Positions 19,134 through 27,621 of a stretch of DNA of 64,000 bases are shown here, one piece after another. This DNA is from an uncultured Rhodopila sp. Lineage in GTDB: Bacteria > Pseudomonadota > Alphaproteobacteria > Acetobacterales > Acetobacteraceae. The notes below the pieces were generated by a model. It had not been told where the DNA came from, made no database searches, and saw only the letters and a list, made by a program, of their open reading frames with translations. Location of the stretch: contig CAIZFE010000015.1 in assembly GCA_903932145.1 (NCBI GenBank), forward strand, positions 19,149-83,148. Reading direction: 5' to 3'. A program made the translations under genes and the position numbers. Each line of letters begins with the position of its first letter. Position 1 is the first letter of the stretch.

Positions 19134-20675
19134 ATGATCGAACAATCGCTTATTGATCTATGGCACGGCTTCGGCATCGCCTTGGAACCCGGCAACCTGA
19201 TGTGGTCGTTCATCGGGGTGTTGATCGGCAACCTGATCGGTGTGCTGCCGGGAATGGGGGCGATTTCCGCCATCTCCATGTTGTTGCCGCTGACCTACGC
19301 CATGCATCCGGTGCCGGCGATCCTGATGCTGGCAGGCATCTTTTACGGATCGCAATACGGCGGCGCGCTGGGTGCCATCCTGCTCAACCTGCCTTGCCAC
19401 CCGCCGCACGCGGTCACCTGCCTGGACGGCTACCCGATGACCCGGCAGGGCAAAGCCGGCACCGCGCTTGGCATTACCATGCTGTGTTCGTTCTTCGCGG
19501 CCTCGGTCGGCATCATCGTCATGATCGTGGCATCGCCGTTACTAGTACAGATTTCGTTCAAGTTCGGGCCGCCGGAGATTTTCTCCATCATGCTGGTGGG
19601 TTTGCTTGCCGGGGCCACGATGTCGCGCGGATCGCCGCTGAAAGGTGTCGCGATGACCGTGATCGGCCTGCTGCTGGGCGTCGCGGGGACGGACGTGCTG
19701 ACCGGCACGCAGCGGTTCACCTTTGGCGTCACCGACCTGGGTGACGGCGTCGAACTTGTGGCGCTGGCGCTGGGATTGTTCGGCGTTGCCGAGTTCCTGC
19801 GGAACGTCAATCGCATGGACGCCATCAGCGTGCCGCTGAAGATGAGTATGCGCGACATGCGGCCATCCCGAGCGGACCTGCGCCAGGCGTTTCCGGCCAT
19901 GTTGCGGGGCACCGCGATCGGCACCTTGTTTGGTGCCGTCCCGGGCACCGGACCAACGATCACCACGTTCATCGCCTATGCCCTGGAACGTAAAATCGCC
20001 CGGGATCCCTCGCGTTTCGGTCATGGGGCGATCGAGGGTGTAGCCGCGCCCGAGGCTGCCTCCCACTCCAAGACCCAGGTCGATTTCATTCCGACCATGA
20101 GCCTGGGGATCCCCGGCGATCCGGTGATGGCGCTGATCCTGGGCGCGCTGCTGATCCAGGGCATTCAGCCCGGGCCGCAACTGATGACCGAACATGCCGA
20201 TTTGTTCTGGGGTTTAATCGCCAGCTTTTGGATCGGCAACGTGTTGCTGATGGTGCTGAATGTGCCGCTGATCGGGCTGTGGGTGAAGCTTCTGGCGGTG
20301 CCTTACCGGTTCTTGTTTCCGTCAGCTTTGTTCTTCATTGCGATCGGTGTTTACAGCACAAAGAGCAACCTGTTCGAGGTATGGGAGGTGCTGGCCTTCG
20401 GCATTGCCGGCGCCGTGTTCGCGGCACTCGATTTCTCGGTGGCGCCGGTGCTGCTGGGCTTCGTGCTGGGGCCGATGGTCGAGGACAATTTCCGCCGGAC
20501 GCTGCTGCTGTCACATGGCGATGCCATGGTGTTTGTGCAGCACCCGATCAGTGCAGGTTTTATCGGCATAAGTGTGTTGCTGATCTCAGTCAGGCTCTAC
20601 ATCTGGCTGGCTGCGCGGCGGCGCGGTGTTCCCGACCGGGTTGAGGCGTTGGTAGCGGGTTTGCCGCCGGGTTAA
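19134..20675 (+). CDS. tctA: Tripartite tricarboxylate transporter large permease TctA
   Basis: 513 residues, about 11-12 membrane helices. Family blocks are present: GVLPGMGAISAISMLLPLTY (near 38), GIFYGSQYGGALGAILLNLP, the duplicated GAVPGTGPTITTFIAYALE and EGVAAPEAASHSKTQVDFIP. The two GxPGxG-type loops form the substrate path. Together with TctC and TctB it makes a complete system in one operon. The natural substrate is likely a di- or tricarboxylate or an aromatic acid. Confidence 0.95.
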   Translation: MIEQSLIDLWHGFGIALEPGNLMWSFIGVLIGNLIGVLPGMGAISAISMLLPLTYAMHPVPAILMLAGIFYGSQYGGALGAILLNLPCHPPHAVTCLDGYPMTRQGKAGTALGITMLCSFFAASVGIIVMIVASPLLVQISFKFGPPEIFSIMLVGLLAGATMSRGSPLKGVAMTVIGLLLGVAGTDVLTGTQRFTFGVTDLGDGVELVALALGLFGVAEFLRNVNRMDAISVPLKMSMRDMRPSRADLRQAFPAMLRGTAIGTLFGAVPGTGPTITTFIAYALERKIARDPSRFGHGAIEGVAAPEAASHSKTQVDFIPTMSLGIPGDPVMALILGALLIQGIQPGPQLMTEHADLFWGLIASFWIGNVLLMVLNVPLIGLWVKLLAVPYRFLFPSALFFIAIGVYSTKSNLFEVWEVLAFGIAGAVFAALDFSVAPVLLGFVLGPMVEDNFRRTLLLSHGDAMVFVQHPISAGFIGISVLLISVRLYIWLAARRRGVPDRVEALVAGLPPG

Positions 20676-20741
20676 CGGGTGAACTTGGCATCCGGCGCCG
20701 GGCGGGAGAGAATGGCCGCAACCAAACAAGGAAGCGCCCGC

Positions 20742-21782
20742 ATGAGCAGCACCACAACCACCCACAGCCCGTACCTGCCGGTCCGCAACGATTGGCTGGC
20801 CCGTCGCACCGAAACGATCCTGGAACCCGAACTGCCGATCGTCGATCCGCATCACCATCTTTGGGAGCGGCCGGACTGGCTGTACATGCTCGACGACCTG
20901 CTGGCCGACACCAACAGCGGCCACAACATCGTCGGCACCGTGTTCGTGCAGTGCCGGTCGATGCATCGCGCCTCGGGGCCGGAGGCGTTCAAGCCGGTGG
21001 GTGAAACCGAGTTCGTCAACGGCGTCGCGGCCATGAGCGCGTCCGGCGGCTATGGCGCGACGAAAATCTGCGCCGGCATCGTCGGCCATGTCGATTTGCG
21101 TAACGGCGATAAATCCCGCGAGGTGCTGGAGGCGCATATCCGAGCGGGAGGCGGGCGTTTCCGCGGTATCCGGCACATCACGGCGTATGACCCCGATCCG
21201 ACCCTGATGAACCCGGCTTACGCACCTCCGCCCCGGTTGATGTATGATGAGACATTCCGAAAAGGATTCGCCTGTCTGGCGCCGTTGAATTTGTCCTTCG
21301 ATGCGTGGTTGTACCATCCTCAGATCGGCGACCTGACGGCACTGGCTCAGGCGTTTCCCGGCACGACGATCTGCCTGAACCACGTCGGCGGTCCACTGGC
21401 GATCGGCGTTTACGAAGGCAAGCGCGCCGAGGTTTTCGGGGAATGGTCCGCGTCCATCAAAGCCCTGTCCGCCTGCCCGAACGTCGTTGTGAAACTCGGT
21501 GGCATGGCGATGCGGATCAACGGCTGGGATTTCCATACCAAAGCCGAACCGCCGTCGTCCGAGGACCTGGCCGCCGCCTGGAAGCCTTACGTCGATACCT
21601 GCATCGAGGCGTTCGGTGCGTCGCGCTGCATGTTTGAGAGCAATTTTCCTGTGGATAAAGGATCTTACGGCTACGCAGCGTTCTGGAATGCGTGCAAGAT
21701 ATTGGCGAAAGAGGCCTCGACATCGGAAAAAACCGACCTGTTCAGCGGCACCGCGTCACGTTTCTACCGGCTTGGGATATAG
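20742..21782 (+). CDS. Amidohydrolase-2 family metal-dependent hydrolase
   Basis: 346 residues of the PF04909 TIM-barrel type. The metal motif is IVDPHHHLW (His37/His39), then GIVGHVDLRNG, FRGIRHITAYD, CLNHVGGP (His ligand) and RCMFESNFPVDK, where the Asp closes the site. Family enzymes hydrolyse lactones such as 2-pyrone-4,6-dicarboxylate or decarboxylate. The ATG at 20742 has AAGGAAG seven bases upstream and was preferred over 20679 and 20712. It follows tctA by 66 bases in the same operon and so probably acts on the transported compound. Confidence 0.88.
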   Translation: MSSTTTTHSPYLPVRNDWLARRTETILEPELPIVDPHHHLWERPDWLYMLDDLLADTNSGHNIVGTVFVQCRSMHRASGPEAFKPVGETEFVNGVAAMSASGGYGATKICAGIVGHVDLRNGDKSREVLEAHIRAGGGRFRGIRHITAYDPDPTLMNPAYAPPPRLMYDETFRKGFACLAPLNLSFDAWLYHPQIGDLTALAQAFPGTTICLNHVGGPLAIGVYEGKRAEVFGEWSASIKALSACPNVVVKLGGMAMRINGWDFHTKAEPPSSEDLAAAWKPYVDTCIEAFGASRCMFESNFPVDKGSYGYAAFWNACKILAKEASTSEKTDLFSGTASRFYRLGI

Positions 21783-21790
21783 GAGAACAC

Positions 21791-22660
21791 ATGCGACAGA
21801 TACAAATCGGCGACGTCACGATCACCAGCATCGTCGAACGCGCGGGTCCGTGGCGCACGCCGGCCGCCATGTTCCCGGCTTACGACGAGGCGATCGGTGC
21901 CGAACATCTGAAGACTCTCGACCCCGAGGTGTTCGAATCGGTCACCGGCATGATGTACATCACCTATCAGACCTTCGTCGTGCGCACCCCGCACCACACG
22001 ATCCTGGTCGATACCTGCACCGGTGAGGACAAGGGCTATCCGCCGCCGATGGATTTCCCCAAGCAGCGTTACCTGAATGAATTCAGGCACGCCGGGCTGT
22101 CGTTCGACAAGATCGACTATGTGTTCTGCACCCATCTGCACATCGATCACTGCGGCTGGAACACCGTGTTGCGGGACGGCCGCTGGGTGCCCACCTTCCC
22201 GAACGCGAAATACGTGTTCCACAAGCGCGAATACGCGGCGTGGGAGCAAGCGACGAAAGAAGGCCTGCAACCCCCCGGCAATGTTTGGAAGTATAATTGC
22301 GAGCCGATTGTCGAAGCCGGTCAGGCTTTGCTGGTCGATGACGACTTTATGCTCGACGATACGGTTTGGCTGACGCCGACGCCGGGCCACTCGCCGTGCC
22401 ATTGTTGCGTGAATATCAAGTCGGGCGGCCAGCGTGCCGTGGTGACCGGCGACCTGATGCACCACGCGCTGCAATGCCGGGAGCCGTCCTGGTCCACGAT
22501 CTTCGACTGGGATGCGAAGGAAGCAGAGAAATCGCGCCGGTCGTTCCTGGGGGATATCGCCGGAACTGGAACGTTCGTGCTGCCGATCCACTTTCCGAAC
22601 CCGACCGTAGGGCTTGTCGAGGTAAGGGGGGATGCGTTCGACTACAAATTCGTGCGGTAG
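21791..22660 (+). CDS. Metallo-beta-lactamase-fold hydrolase
   Basis: 289 residues. The zinc motif HxHxDH is THLHIDHCGWN at 114-124. A second-site His lies in TPTPGHSPCH, an Asp in VVTGDLMHHALQ and the last His in LPIHFPNPTVG. This pattern is of the AHL-lactonase/glyoxalase II-like superfamily, so lactone or thioester hydrolysis is likely; quorum quenching is not implied. AGGAG (21781-21785) precedes the ATG and the gap from the amidohydrolase is eight bases. It closes the operon. Confidence 0.88.
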   Translation: MRQIQIGDVTITSIVERAGPWRTPAAMFPAYDEAIGAEHLKTLDPEVFESVTGMMYITYQTFVVRTPHHTILVDTCTGEDKGYPPPMDFPKQRYLNEFRHAGLSFDKIDYVFCTHLHIDHCGWNTVLRDGRWVPTFPNAKYVFHKREYAAWEQATKEGLQPPGNVWKYNCEPIVEAGQALLVDDDFMLDDTVWLTPTPGHSPCHCCVNIKSGGQRAVVTGDLMHHALQCREPSWSTIFDWDAKEAEKSRRSFLGDIAGTGTFVLPIHFPNPTVGLVEVRGDAFDYKFVR

Positions 22661-22740
22661 ATTGTCCTTGGTGGCGTCAAAGCGGGTGATCACCCTGGAA
22701 TTGGCGATACCGCATGATCGGCGTGGCCGGGTTGGACCCG

Positions 22741-22915
22741 TAGGCATCAGGATAAGGGTCAAGTGGCGAGGATTTGCCCATTCGTCACGGCCGGGCTTGT
22801 CCCGGCCTCCCGGGACTTCCTGTGCCGCGCCAAGCAAAGTCGTGGGTGACCGGGCCAAGCCCGGCCGTGACGAATGGGCAAATCCTCGCCACCCGACGGC
22901 TTATCCTGATGCCTA
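22741..22915. repeat. Large intergenic inverted repeat
   Basis: 22763-22799 is a perfect 37-base reverse complement of 22856-22892. Beyond a 6-7 base mismatched stretch, 22741-22756 pairs perfectly with 22900-22915. The centre (22800-22855) is 56 bases and contains a small CCCGG/CCGGG hairpin. In all 53 bases per arm pair. It occupies most of the 351-base gap between the metallo-hydrolase and nhaA; no gene is visible there. It may act as a strong RNA hairpin after the operon or be two inverted copies of a dispersed repeat. Confidence 0.85.
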
Positions 22916-23011
22916 TAGGGCTGCGTCGACACATGACGAGAGAGTAAGGCCCTATCCGGGCCGTCTATCGCGGCACAATCACCGGCACAGGTGGCCGGGA
23001 CACAACCGACC

Positions 23012-24217
23012 ATGACGATCGGGGACCAAAAGAAAACCGCCAAACCCGGGATTAGAGCCTACGCCGCGCTGCTGGCATTTTTGCGCAGCCAGACGGCTGG
23101 TGGATTGGCGCTGATCGCGGCGGCGGTGATCGCACTGATTTGGTCGAACGATACGGGCGCCGATAACTACTTCCACCTGATAGCATTCCCCATCGGTATC
23201 CTGCCCGTTGACGGCTGGATCAACGATGGCCTGATGGCGGTATTTTTCCTCGTCGTGGGTCTGGAAATCCGCCGCGAGATAACCGATGGCCAATTGTCCT
23301 CGCGTCAGCAAATCGCCGCGCCCGGGCTGGCCGCACTCGGCGGCATGATCGTGCCTGCGCTGATCTTCGCCGGCTTCAACCATGCCGACCCCGATCGCCT
23401 GAGGGGCTGGGCGGTGCCGGTGGCGACCGATATTGCCTTCGCCCTGGCCGCGTTATCAGTACTTGGCCGCAAGATCCCGGTACAATTGAAAGTGTTTCTC
23501 ACGGCACTGGCTATCATTGACGACCTCGGCGCCATCCTGATCATTGCCCTGTTCTATACCGCTCGGCTTGATATCCCCGCGTTACTGTCTGCCTGCGCGG
23601 TTTGCGCGGCGTTGTACGGGCTCAACCGAGCGGGCGTGCGCGCGGTGTGGACATATGGATTGGGAGGTATCCTGCTGTGGGCCTGCGTGCTGCGGTCCGG
23701 CGTGCATCCGACCATTGCCGGCGTGGCGCTCGCCTTCGTGGTGCCAATGGACGACACGGGGCACCGCATAGAGGCCGGCCTCGCCCGTTGGGTCACATGG
23801 CTTGTGCTGCCGCTGTTCGGGCTGGCCAACGCCGGCCTCAGGCTTGGTGGAATCACTGCGCCGGATTTTACCACACCGGTCATGCTTGGCATCGTATTTG
23901 GACTCGTCATCGGCAAGCCGGCTGGCGTGTTCGGCGCCACCTGGCTATCGATCCGGCTGGGCTGGACCCGCAAGCCATCGGGGTTGACGTGGTCTCAGCT
24001 TTTCGGCGCGGCGATCCTCTGCGGCATCGGCTTCACCATGAGCCTGTTCATCGGCGATCTGGGTTTCCACGGCAGCCCCATCCAGGCGGAGGTGAAGCTG
24101 GCCGTGTTCACCGGTTCGTTGATCGCGGCCGTCCTCGGCATAACATTTCTGGCGATCAGGCGCCGTTCCAAGGTCCATCCGAATGGACGTTTTAGCGAGC
24201 CTCTCCCGAAAAACTGA
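23012..24217 (+). CDS. nhaA: Na+/H+ antiporter NhaA
   Basis: Exports Na+ (or Li+) in exchange for protons at the inner membrane, giving salt and alkaline tolerance. 401 residues, about 12 helices. Diagnostic segments are FFLVVGLEIRREI, VATDIAFALAALSVLG and AIIDDLGAILIIALFYT, where the paired Asp residues bind the ion, plus GIGFTMSLFIGDLGF near the end. The ATG at 23012 gives the usual length; a GTG at 22991 is possible. Its 3' end overlaps the convergent aldo/keto reductase gene by 26 bases. Confidence 0.95.
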   Translation: MTIGDQKKTAKPGIRAYAALLAFLRSQTAGGLALIAAAVIALIWSNDTGADNYFHLIAFPIGILPVDGWINDGLMAVFFLVVGLEIRREITDGQLSSRQQIAAPGLAALGGMIVPALIFAGFNHADPDRLRGWAVPVATDIAFALAALSVLGRKIPVQLKVFLTALAIIDDLGAILIIALFYTARLDIPALLSACAVCAALYGLNRAGVRAVWTYGLGGILLWACVLRSGVHPTIAGVALAFVVPMDDTGHRIEAGLARWVTWLVLPLFGLANAGLRLGGITAPDFTTPVMLGIVFGLVIGKPAGVFGATWLSIRLGWTRKPSGLTWSQLFGAAILCGIGFTMSLFIGDLGFHGSPIQAEVKLAVFTGSLIAAVLGITFLAIRRRSKVHPNGRFSEPLPKN

Positions 24218-25190
24218 TCGTCAGCGCGTTCAACCGGTCCAGCGCCGCCGGCGACAGCGGGCCTTTCAGCACGGCGGTAAGACTGGCCTCGAATTCCTCG
24301 ATGGTTGCCATGCCGACCAGAATGGTGCCCATGGCAGGGTGGCTTATCGCGAAACGAGTCGCCGCCTCGGCAAGGCTGGATGCGAAGCCCTCCGTCACCA
24401 GCGGCATCAGACGGCGGGCGCGCTCCAGATCCATCTCGTAGCTGTGGGCAGAGCCGATCGGTTCCGGAGGCGCACTGGCCGTCGGATGGCGTTCGGCTGA
24501 GCCGGTCAACGCGCCCGCCGCCAGGACGCGAATACCGACGACGCCAACACCGGCCTTCCGCGTGTGGTCGAACAAACGGCCGTAGTCCTGCGCCGGATAG
24601 TGCGGCGGCAGCGCCGTCGCGGCCGAGGCGTTCAGCATGTTGTAGCTGACCTGCGCGCTGTCGATGACTTCGGTATCGATGATCTGGTGCAGGGCCGCGG
24701 TGTCGCCGATCGCGGTAATGCCGAGGAAGCGCGTCTTGCCGGCCGACCGCAACGCTTCGAAGGCCGGAACGACTTCGCCCAGCACCTGCGCGACGCTGAG
24801 CGTTTCGCCGCCACCGTTCAGGGTGATGGGATTGTGCAGATGAAAGATATCGACGTGGTCCATCTTCAGGCGGCTCAGGCTGCCGTCCATGGAGTCGGCA
24901 ATCGTCTTCGCGATGGCGCCGAAATTCTCCGAGGGGACACGAACTTTCGTGCCCACGGCGATGCCGGCCGGCTTGCGCGCGCCCATGATGCGACCGAGAT
25001 TCGTTTCGGACACGCCGTTTCCGTATTGCACGGCCGTATCGAAGTAGTTGATGCCCGCGTCCAGTGCCAAACCAATCGCCCGGTCCTGGTCGGCGGCGGA
25101 ACCGCGCACCATCAGGCCGCCGACCGCGCCGCAGCCAAAGCCCAGAATTGAAAGTCGTAGGCCAGAGCGGCCGTAAATGCGTGTTTCCAT
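24192..25190 (-). CDS. Aldo/keto reductase
   Basis: 332 residues of the AKR barrel. The start METRIYGRSGLRLSILGFG is typical of the L-galactose dehydrogenase/pyridoxal reductase-like branch. The catalytic set is present: Asp in INYFDTAVQYGNG with its Tyr, Lys in VGTKVRVPS and His in IFHLHNP. NADP(H) contacts are expected near the C-terminus. The substrate is unknown. The gene ends inside the last 26 bases of nhaA on the other strand. Confidence 0.9.
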   Translation of the reverse strand: METRIYGRSGLRLSILGFGCGAVGGLMVRGSAADQDRAIGLALDAGINYFDTAVQYGNGVSETNLGRIMGARKPAGIAVGTKVRVPSENFGAIAKTIADSMDGSLSRLKMDHVDIFHLHNPITLNGGGETLSVAQVLGEVVPAFEALRSAGKTRFLGITAIGDTAALHQIIDTEVIDSAQVSYNMLNASAATALPPHYPAQDYGRLFDHTRKAGVGVVGIRVLAAGALTGSAERHPTASAPPEPIGSAHSYEMDLERARRLMPLVTEGFASSLAEAATRFAISHPAMGTILVGMATIEEFEASLTAVLKGPLSPAALDRLNALTISFSGEAR

Positions 25191-25217
25191 GGATCGAGGT
25201 CTCCTTGGTTGTTACTC

Positions 25218-25320
25218 CGTCATGACTTGGTTCATCGGGCCACTTATGCCAGGACAATGCCGGGATAGGTGGCCCGGACAAGCCGGGCCAGGACGGGAAA
25301 ATTGTTGCCGGGCCATGACG
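25218..25320. repeat. Intergenic palindromic element bounded by CGTCATG/CATGACG
   Basis: A 103-base element begins CGTCATG (25218) and ends CATGACG (25320). Internal CGGGCCAC/GTGGCCCG and GGCCCGG/CCGGGCC pairs give a branched fold. It lies between the ketopantoate reductase-like gene and the aldo/keto reductase, and matches in its ends the repeats at 12635, 40605 and 47604. Confidence 0.65.
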
Positions 25321-25331
25321 AGGCCGTTGGT

Positions 25332-26309
25332 TTAGCTATACAGCCCTGAAGAACGAGCCCGCAATTTACACAGCGCCACCATCAGTTCCAGCGTCGGCAC
25401 CTCGACGCCCGCAAGGTGTGCGAGCGCCAACGGCGCATCGAACATACCGTCGATCTCCATCGGCCGTCCCAGTTCCAGATCCTGCAAAATGCTCGGTTTA
25501 TGATCCATTGAGCGTTGCCCGTTGATACGAAGCGCGTGGTTGGTTGTGGGATCGGCACCGAGCGCCTGAGCGATGGCGGTGGCTTCGTGCATCATGCGCA
25601 GCGATGCCTGTTCGGTTGCGGGTTCGACGTAGATGCCCTTGGGCGCGCTGCCGGTCAGGACGGCCAGTGTGCCGCCCGCCAGGTTGCTGATCAGCTTGTT
25701 CCAGATTTCATTGCGAATAGCCGGCGTGGCCTCACCGCTGATGCCACCTTTGCTGATCAGGGCTGCCAGTGTCAGCACCCGGTCCGACAGCGTGCCATCC
25801 GGTTCGCCCAGGATGACGCGGCTTTTCGGCTGCTCGACCATAACAACCCCGGGCGAGGTCACAGCGCTGGCGGAATAGACCACGCCGCCGATGGCCCGTC
25901 CGGGCCCCAGAGCGCGACGCAGCACGTCATCCGGATCGATCCGCGGCAATGACTTGCCTTCGTGCGGTCCCGGCAGATTGTCGAAATACCACCAGGGGAT
26001 TCCGTTCATAACGAATGCAACCGACGTGTCCGGACCCAGCAACGGCCCGATCGACGCTGCGACGGCCGGCAGCGCGGGCGCTTTCACCGTAACGAACACC
26101 GCGTCTTGCTTGCCCAGTTCCGCCGGATCGGCCGAGGCCCGCACCGGCGCATGATGCACGCCATCGACCGCGTGAACGGTCAGGCCGTTGGCCTGGATGG
26201 CGGCGAGGTGAGCGCCTCGGGCAACGACGGATACCTCGGCCCCGGCACGGTGCAGGCGGGCGGCGAGATGGCCGCCGATGGCTCCGGCGCCGTAGATGCA
26301 GATTTTCAT
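25332..26309 (-). CDS. Ketopantoate reductase-family protein (PanE/ApbA-like)
   Basis: 325 residues. The N-terminal Rossmann motif is CIYGAGAIGGHLAARL and the catalytic-type Lys lies in RNEIWNKLISNLAGG. The C-terminal domain has the family helices with KPSILQDLELGRPMEIDGMF. It reduces 2-dehydropantoate with NADPH in pantothenate synthesis or a related 2-oxo acid. Many genomes hold several paralogues, so panE is not assigned. The ATG at 26309 has an AGGAGAGG site upstream; the longer frame to 26360 does not add homology. Confidence 0.85.
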   Translation of the reverse strand: MKICIYGAGAIGGHLAARLHRAGAEVSVVARGAHLAAIQANGLTVHAVDGVHHAPVRASADPAELGKQDAVFVTVKAPALPAVAASIGPLLGPDTSVAFVMNGIPWWYFDNLPGPHEGKSLPRIDPDDVLRRALGPGRAIGGVVYSASAVTSPGVVMVEQPKSRVILGEPDGTLSDRVLTLAALISKGGISGEATPAIRNEIWNKLISNLAGGTLAVLTGSAPKGIYVEPATEQASLRMMHEATAIAQALGADPTTNHALRINGQRSMDHKPSILQDLELGRPMEIDGMFDAPLALAHLAGVEVPTLELMVALCKLRARSSGLYS

Positions 26310-26428
26310 GGTGGACCTCTCCTGTTGCACTATCGGACCCGGCATCAGTCCGATGGTCAAGCCGTGCTCTGGTCTGGATCGCTCGATTGCCCTAGAACCC
26401 TGCGATCCTTTTCAACCTGGAGCCGTTC

Positions 26429-26779
26429 ATGAGCAAAATCATCCGCACCGAACCCGGCGCGATCCTGTCCAAGGCCGTTGAATATCACGGCTTTGTCTAT
26501 CTGCCGGGCATCACCGCCCGCGACACCAGCCTGGACATCAAGGGCCAGACCGCCGACGTGCTGGCGCAGATCGATGAGATGCTGGAACTGCACGGCACCG
26601 ACAAGACTCGCCTGCTGCAGGCGATGATCTGGGTGAAGCACATGAAGGACCGCGTTCTGCTGAACGAACTCTGGACCCCGTGGTTGCCGAAAGACGGCGC
26701 CCCGGTGCGCGCCTGCGTCCAGGCCGAGATGGCCGCCCCGGACGTGCTGGTGGAGATCATGGTCACCGCCTGCAAGTAA
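26429..26779 (+). CDS. RidA/YjgF-family protein
   Basis: 116 residues of the chorismate-mutase-like trimeric Rid fold. Arg94 in APVRACVQAEM corresponds to the Arg that binds the 2-imino acid carboxylate in RidA. A Cys follows at 96. Rid proteins hydrolyse reactive enamine/imine intermediates to keto acids and ammonia. The start at 26429 is a clear ATG. It is transcribed away from the ketopantoate reductase-like gene and converges on an SDR gene, so it is probably monocistronic. Confidence 0.88.
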   Translation: MSKIIRTEPGAILSKAVEYHGFVYLPGITARDTSLDIKGQTADVLAQIDEMLELHGTDKTRLLQAMIWVKHMKDRVLLNELWTPWLPKDGAPVRACVQAEMAAPDVLVEIMVTACK

Positions 26780-26819
26780 GCGGTCATGGCCCGGCTGGTT
26801 GGCCGGGCCATCGACGCCT

Positions 26820-27599
26820 TTACGCCGTGGCGCCGCCATCGACCGGAAGTGCTACGCCGTTCACGTAGGACGCCTCGTCCGACAGCAGAAACAACGCCGC
26901 ATTGGCGATTTCTTCCGGCTGGCCGGTGCGCCGCATCGGGTTGGCTCCGCCGCGTTTGGTCACCAACGTTTCGGGCGTTTCCCCCGGCGGCAATTGACTA
27001 TCCGGACGAGCAACGAAAACCCGCAGCATCGGCGTGTCGGTTGGGCCGGGGCAGACAGCATTAATGCGGATATTCTCGTGTCCGTACCGCTTGGCCAGTC
27101 CCTTCACCAGACCGACAATCCCGAACTTCGCGATATTATACACCGGGCTGTAAGGCGACCCCTGTAATCCCGAGGTTGATGCCGTGAACAGGATCGAGCC
27201 GCCGCCCCGCGCCCGCAACTCCGGCAAAGCGGCCTCAGTTGTCACCAACACCGACCGTACGTTCAGGTCGATGGTGAAATCGAATGCTTTCCAGTCCAGG
27301 CCTTCGATCGACGCGGGACCGGGCGAACCGACATGGTTCCAGACGAAATCGAGCCCGCCGAACTGCTTCACCGTCTGGTGCACGATGTCGCGGGCGAAAT
27401 TGTCGTTGGTCAGGTCGCCTGACAATCCGATCGCCTTGCCGCCAGAAGCGGTGATCTGGCGGACAACGGCGTCGGTGGCCTCTTTATCCAGATCAACCAC
27501 CGCGACCGAAGCACCCTCCGCCGCGAACCGAATCGCTCCTGCCCGGCCCATACCCGACCCCGCGGCGGTGACAATGCCGATTTTGTTTTCCATGCGCAT
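26820..27599 (-). CDS. Short-chain dehydrogenase/reductase
   Basis: 259 residues. The cofactor motif is TAAGSGMGRAGAIRFA (TGxxxGxG variant with Ala for the first Gly). NNAG is replaced by WNHVGSPGPA. The catalytic Ser is in STSGLQGS and the Tyr-x-x-x-Lys is VYNIAKFG. The C-terminus PEEIANAALFLLSDEAS and VNGVALPVDGG is classical. Substrate unknown. It lies 22 bases after the sulfurtransferase stop on the same strand. Confidence 0.88.
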   Translation of the reverse strand: MRMENKIGIVTAAGSGMGRAGAIRFAAEGASVAVVDLDKEATDAVVRQITASGGKAIGLSGDLTNDNFARDIVHQTVKQFGGLDFVWNHVGSPGPASIEGLDWKAFDFTIDLNVRSVLVTTEAALPELRARGGGSILFTASTSGLQGSPYSPVYNIAKFGIVGLVKGLAKRYGHENIRINAVCPGPTDTPMLRVFVARPDSQLPPGETPETLVTKRGGANPMRRTGQPEEIANAALFLLSDEASYVNGVALPVDGGATA

Positions 27600-27621
27600 T
27601 GTTGTGTCCTCCCTGTTTGAT

